Origin: Hymenobacter persicinus
Lineage (GTDB): Bacteria > Bacteroidota > Bacteroidia > Cytophagales > Hymenobacteraceae
Assembly (NCBI RefSeq): GCF_004167665.1
Contig: NZ_SEWE01000035.1
Coordinates: 1-52,408, forward strand
Reading direction: 5' to 3'
DNA: 52,408 bases
How positions within the stretch are numbered: position 1 is the first letter of the stretch; each line of letters opens with the position of its first letter. Of the stretch, positions 49,507 through 52,408 are shown one piece after another. A model generated the notes under the pieces. That model ran no database searches. It was not told the origin of the DNA and worked only from the letters and a program-made list of their open reading frames with translations. Made by a program: the position numbers and the translations under genes.

Positions 49507-49941
49507 ATGGCTACTCAGATTTTCATCAACCTGCCCGTCCGCGACCTGAACGCCTCCGTGGCGTTTTTCACCCAGGTCGGCTTCCGCTTCAACCCCCAGT
49601 TCACCAACGAGCAGGGCGCCTGCATGATTATCAGCGACACGATTTACGTGATGCTGCTGGTGAAGCCCTTCTTCCAGTCCTTCACGACCAAGCAGGTTGT
49701 GGATGCCACCACCAGCGCCGAGGTTATCCTCTGCCTTTCGGCCGAGAGCCGCGCCGCCGTCGATGCCCTCGTCGACAAAGCCCTGGCGGCCGGCGGCCAG
49801 CAGCCCGAGGTGTTGCAGCCGGACCACGACTTCATGTACGGCCGCAACTTCCAGGACCTCGACGGCCACCTCTGGGAGGTGATGTACATGGACCCCAACT
49901 TCGTGCCCCAGGAGCAGCCCGCCGAAACCAACGTCGCGTAG
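49507..49941 (+). CDS. VOC-superfamily protein (glyoxalase/dioxygenase-like)
   Basis: 144 residues from ATG 49507 (MATQIFINLPVRDLNASVAF). Two beta-alpha-beta-beta-beta units are recognisable, with LPVRDLNASVAFFTQVGF at the start and YGRNFQDLDGHLWEVMYMDP at the end, a signature of the PhnB/YaeR-type VOC proteins. The expected metal ligands are partly substituted (the DGH-x-W-E part is kept), so enzyme activity is uncertain. It has its own promoter-like element. Confidence 0.9.
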   Translation: MATQIFINLPVRDLNASVAFFTQVGFRFNPQFTNEQGACMIISDTIYVMLLVKPFFQSFTTKQVVDATTSAEVILCLSAESRAAVDALVDKALAAGGQQPEVLQPDHDFMYGRNFQDLDGHLWEVMYMDPNFVPQEQPAETNVA

Positions 49942-50104
49942 CCGACCCGGTCCACCACAGGCCCCTGCTGCCGCCTGCCGCGGCCCGTGGCAGGCGGCTT
50001 TTTCGTGGGCGGACCCGGACGATGCTGCTTGCCGGTAAGCCAGCCCGGCAGCTCGGGGCCACGCCGGGTGCTAGGCCCGCTGGTTAGATAGGCTGAGTCG
50101 GGGA

Positions 50105-50180
50105 ACGTCATTCCGAGCGAAGCCGAGGAATCTCGCGTGCTGACGTTGTAAAAGCCTTGTCATGCTGAGCTTGTCGAAGC
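50105..50180. repeat. REP-like intergenic repeat element
   Basis: In a 278-bp gap between genes, ACGTCA (50105-50110) and TGACGT (50141-50146) form an inverted pair enclosing ATTCC...GGAAT, the stem of CGAGCGAAGCCGAGG. It is followed by TCATGCTGAGCTTGTCGAAGC. From memory such short palindromic modules recur between genes in Hymenobacter and relatives. Only this copy was noticed in the window. Confidence 0.6.
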
Positions 50181-50219
50181 ACGACCCTTGTTTTAGCGGC
50201 TGAGCCCCCTCGGATCAGC

Positions 50220-50807
50220 TCACTCCCGGTCGAGGGTGGCGCGCTTACCCTGGGCGGCCAGGCGCACGGTTTCGGCCACGCGGCGGGCGCGGGTTTCCGC
50301 TTGCTTGGCCCCGAGCACCCAGGTCAGGATCTGCTTGCGGGCCGAGGGCGAGAAGGCGGCGAAGTGGCGGGCGGCGGCTTCGTCCGTGGCCAGGGCGGCG
50401 GCCAGGTCCTCGGGCACGAGGCCGGCTTCGGCGGCGTCGAGGCTTTCCCAGGCTCCGTTCAACTTGGCCCGCTCGATGGCGGCCCGCCCGGCGGGCAGCA
50501 GCTGCCCGGCCGCTTCGAGCCGCGTCAGCCGCTCCTTGTTCACCTTGCTCCAGCCGCTTTTGGGCTTGCGGGGCGTAAACAGCAGCTGGGTGCGGTCGGC
50601 GTCGAGCTTGCGGGGGTGGGAGTCGATCCAGCCGAAGCACAAGGCCTCCTCCACCGCCTCGGGGTAGGTAACGCTGGGCTGGCCGCTGGCTTTTTTACAG
50701 TACACCAGCCACACCCCGGGGGCGCTGGCGTGGTTATCGGTAAGCCACTGCCGCCACGCGGCGCGGCTGGGGGGCTGGGTTTGCGGGAAGGCGTCGGTGC
50801 GGGACAT
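50220..50807 (-). CDS. YdeI/OmpD-associated family protein
   Basis: 195 residues from ATG 50807 (MSRTDAFPQTQPPSRAAWRQ). The N-terminal half has the YdeI-type pattern WLTDNHASAPGVWLVYCKK and YPEAVEEALCFGWIDSHPRK; the C-terminal half is helical (ARKQILTWVLGAKQAETRAR and RVAETVRLAAQGKRA). Members have been linked to bacteriocin or antimicrobial-peptide protection, but the biochemical activity is unknown. Confidence 0.88.
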   Translation of the reverse strand: MSRTDAFPQTQPPSRAAWRQWLTDNHASAPGVWLVYCKKASGQPSVTYPEAVEEALCFGWIDSHPRKLDADRTQLLFTPRKPKSGWSKVNKERLTRLEAAGQLLPAGRAAIERAKLNGAWESLDAAEAGLVPEDLAAALATDEAAARHFAAFSPSARKQILTWVLGAKQAETRARRVAETVRLAAQGKRATLDRE

Positions 50808-50852
50808 GGCGGGCAGGTAGCAGTTGAGATTCGGGAGCGGGGCCAAGTACGC

Positions 50853-50890
50853 AAAAGCGGCCGAAGCTTTGGAAGCTCCAGCCGCTTTTT
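50853..50890 (-). terminator. Terminator between lipoprotein and YdeI-like genes
   Basis: A 9-bp stem AAAAGCGGC/GCCGCTTTT with internal partly paired sequence, just downstream of the minus-strand lipoprotein gene. Confidence 0.75.
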
Positions 50891-50927
50891 CAGGGGTCGG
50901 GCGGGGCCTTAGCCGCAGGCTTTACAG

Positions 50928-51575
50928 CTAGTTCTTCGGCATGGCCACGTGCGGCTGATACCACACGTACAGCAGCTTTTGCAGCTCGGCCAAAGAAATC
51001 GGCTGGCCGGCTTCGTTGTAGGCGCTCATCTTCCGCAGCACTTTTTGCCTGGTACGCTCACTGCCCGGCGCGGTGTCGTTCAGCACCGTGGCCTGCTGCT
51101 CAAACCGTAGCTGCCCGGTGGGATAGTAGGAGTAGATAGTTTGGCGGAGGCTGTCGGTACGGGTGCTCACCCATTTCTCGAATAGGTACTGGCCCAGGCT
51201 GTCCTGGTTTTCGTCGAGGTACCGGGCGCGGTAGAGGATGTTGCCGTAGACGTCGTAGCGGGTGGAGTCCAGCACGGCGGCCCGCCAGCCCCGGGCGGCT
51301 TTGCCGGTGTAGCGGTTTACCCACAGGCCGGTTTCGGTGAACTGGTAGCGGCCGTCCGCCCCCCTGGTCACCACCAGCGGCCCGGTACACAGGTCGCCGG
51401 CGGTATTGGTGGCCCGCCAGTCTTTCACCAGCCGGCCCTGCTGGTCTATCAGGGCCCGCTCGGCCTTGCTCAAACTGTGGTGATACCAGTAGTCAGCGGT
51501 GGTTTTGTACGGACTAAAAACGGTGCAGCCGGCCAAGCCGGCCAGGACCGCTACACTACAGCAGAAGAGGCGCAT
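50928..51575 (-). CDS. Hypothetical lipoprotein with MORN-like segments
   Basis: 215 residues from ATG 51575 (MRLFCCSVAVLAGLAGCTVF); the lipobox LAGC gives Cys17. The body has repeats of the Y-D-x-x-G-N and Y-Y-P-T-G-Q type (YDVYGNILYRARYLDENQDS, YSYYPTGQLRFEQQ, MSAYNEAGQPIS) as in MORN/YwqK-like proteins. No enzyme motif was seen. Function unknown. Confidence 0.72.
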   Translation of the reverse strand: MRLFCCSVAVLAGLAGCTVFSPYKTTADYWYHHSLSKAERALIDQQGRLVKDWRATNTAGDLCTGPLVVTRGADGRYQFTETGLWVNRYTGKAARGWRAAVLDSTRYDVYGNILYRARYLDENQDSLGQYLFEKWVSTRTDSLRQTIYSYYPTGQLRFEQQATVLNDTAPGSERTRQKVLRKMSAYNEAGQPISLAELQKLLYVWYQPHVAMPKN

Positions 51576-51903
51576 GGGAAGGTGGGCAGAAACAAGCGTT
51601 AAGGAGAGCAATGCCCGTGAAGATACGCGCGCAGTTGAGTTGCGGGCGCGTAGAAGTCCTTCGGCACCGCCAAGCGACGGCGAGGACCCAGGTGAGCCTC
51701 AAAAGACTGCTGCTTTGCCAGGCTAGCTTACGTACTGGCTCCCCGGTTTGCCAAGCCGCCCGAAACTGTATGATTGATTTCGAAAAACTGTAAGTAGCCA
51801 TACACAACCTGTATGAGCAATTGCAACCAGCTGCAAGTAGCCATACATACCTTGTATGACTACTTGCAGCTGCGTATACTTAGTCATACAAACTTCCTAG
51901 TCC
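51576..51903. other. Divergent intergenic region with the HTH-gene operators
   Basis: About 330 bp. The right half carries the operator pair and inverted repeat described separately. The left half (51576-51760) has nothing recognisable beyond the start region of the lipoprotein gene. Confidence 0.6.
51799..51872. promoter_or_regulatory. Tandem CATACA-N5-TGTATG operators and 45-bp inverted repeat
   Basis: Two perfect 6-5-6 palindromes, CATACA-CAACC-TGTATG (51799-51815) and CATACA-TACCT-TGTATG (51842-51858), each preceded by AAGTAGC, have centres 43 bp apart (four helix turns). The second lies inside a larger inverted repeat with arms CAGCTGCAAGTAG (51828-51840) and CTACTTGCAGCTG (51860-51872). 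Half sites TGTATG (51767-51772) and CATACA (51885-51890) flank the set. The HTH gene starts 32 bp after the repeat. Confidence 0.75.
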
Positions 51904-52408
51904 ATGCTTCCTCCTTCGGCAGATTCTCTGAACGTGCTGGCGCGCATCCGGCGCTGGTTTGGCCTGCGGCAAGACGAGCTGGCCGAATACCTGGGCGTCA
52001 GCCCGGTGCTGGTGCATAGCATCGAAACCAGCCGACGCGGTTTGAGTCAGGCCGTGGGGGCGGCCATGATCCCCCTGGCCCGGCAGCTGCCCAACCCCAT
52101 TGCCCTGCTCGACGCCCCCCTGCCCGCCGGCCTCCCCCTGGATGCCCCGGCCCCCGACGCCGGGGAGCTGGACTTTCGCCGCCGCGTATGCCTGCAGCGG
52201 GCCGACCGGCTGCGCGCCCAGGCCGGCAAGCTGGCCCGCCAGGCCCACCTGGCCCAGCGCTGGCAGCAGGCGCTGCCCGCCCTGCTGCCCCCACCCGACG
52301 CCCCCGATGCCGAGCAGGCCGCCTGGCTGACCCGCTGGCTGCACCGCCGCGCCCGTCCGCTGTCGGTGGAGGATGTCACGCGCTGGCACCGGCTGCTGGC
52401 CCAGGCCC
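51904..52408 (+). CDS. HTH (XRE-type) regulator, 3' end cut by window
   Basis: At least 168 codons, open to the window end. After a short start (MLPPSADSLNVLARIRRWF) an HTH of the XRE/Cro type is seen (LRQDELAEYLGVSPVLVHSI, residues 21-40). The rest is Ala/Leu/Arg/Pro-rich and helical, without a recognised sensor domain. The start ATG 51904 lies just behind the tandem operators, which suggests autorepression. What it controls beyond itself is unknown. Confidence 0.7.
   Translation, partial: MLPPSADSLNVLARIRRWFGLRQDELAEYLGVSPVLVHSIETSRRGLSQAVGAAMIPLARQLPNPIALLDAPLPAGLPLDAPAPDAGELDFRRRVCLQRADRLRAQAGKLARQAHLAQRWQQALPALLPPPDAPDAEQAAWLTRWLHRRARPLSVEDVTRWHRLLAQA

Noticed and set aside
51799..51872. 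CRISPR-like repeat array
   Set aside because: Only two short repeat copies plus half sites with no regular spacers; an operator arrangement explains it better.
51813..52019. A 68-codon plus-strand frame starting in the operator region
   Set aside because: It overlaps the HTH gene in another frame and begins inside the inverted repeat.

Overview
The window looks like chromosomal DNA of a high-GC Bacteroidota, most likely a Hymenobacter-like member of the Cytophagales. Support comes from two proteins with C-terminal type IX secretion (T9SS) sorting domains, a DUF4468-type secreted protein, a PorT-type outer-membrane barrel, LytS/LytTR regulators, and several promoter-like sequences matching the Bacteroidota -7 element TAnnTTTG. 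No transposase, phage, CRISPR or rRNA gene was found. One tRNA gene is present.

Layout. 1-5.4 kb (minus): nucleotide synthesis, with purL (cut by the window edge), pyrE, pyrF and a dihydroorotate-dehydrogenase-like gene that lacks the usual catalytic cysteine. 5.6-6.9 kb (minus): an AsnRS-like catalytic domain without an anticodon-binding domain, behind a leader carrying a terminator hairpin. 7.4-12 kb: a DUF4468 secreted protein, a lipoprotein nuclease and a large three-repeat T9SS cargo protein. 12.1-17.8 kb: a sigma-54 enhancer-binding response regulator and a five-PAS hybrid kinase. 17.8-19.7 kb: a flavoprotein, a 39-residue membrane peptide and a tiny T9SS protein. 19.8-22.8 kb: a type III polyketide cluster (flavoprotein, synthase, methyltransferase). 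22.8-29.3 kb: an HDAC-family deacetylase, tRNA-Val, an outer-membrane barrel, a DJ-1 protein, a thioesterase and an ArnT-type glycosyltransferase. 29.3-34.8 kb (minus): a long-chain alcohol oxidase plus aldehyde dehydrogenase and a TPR protein. 35-44.7 kb: an HExxH protein, an SGNH hydrolase, a LytS/LytTR pair, a pectate lyase, a PhnA domain, a pseudouridine synthase, a Lys-rich cold-shock protein, signal peptidase I and two Lys-rich membrane-protein paralogues. 44.9-52.4 kb: a TPM-domain protein, a flavin dehydrogenase, a Crp/Fnr regulator, a VOC protein, a YdeI-like protein, a lipoprotein and a partial HTH regulator.

The strongest unexplained signal is regulatory. The T9SS gene (start 12003, minus) has a near-canonical sigma-54 -24/-12 promoter preceded by two TCCY-N5-GGGA palindromes exactly 20 bp apart. 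An identical 20-bp-spaced pair lies upstream of the neighbouring sigma-54 activator gene (start 12808, plus). This suggests a local phosphorelay-to-secreted-protein circuit whose operator can be read directly. Two further regulator-operator pairs are visible: a partial HTH gene behind two CATACA-N5-TGTATG sites inside a large inverted repeat (51.8 kb), and a Crp/Fnr gene followed 20 bp later by an ATGAC-N4-GTCAT palindrome (48.85 kb).
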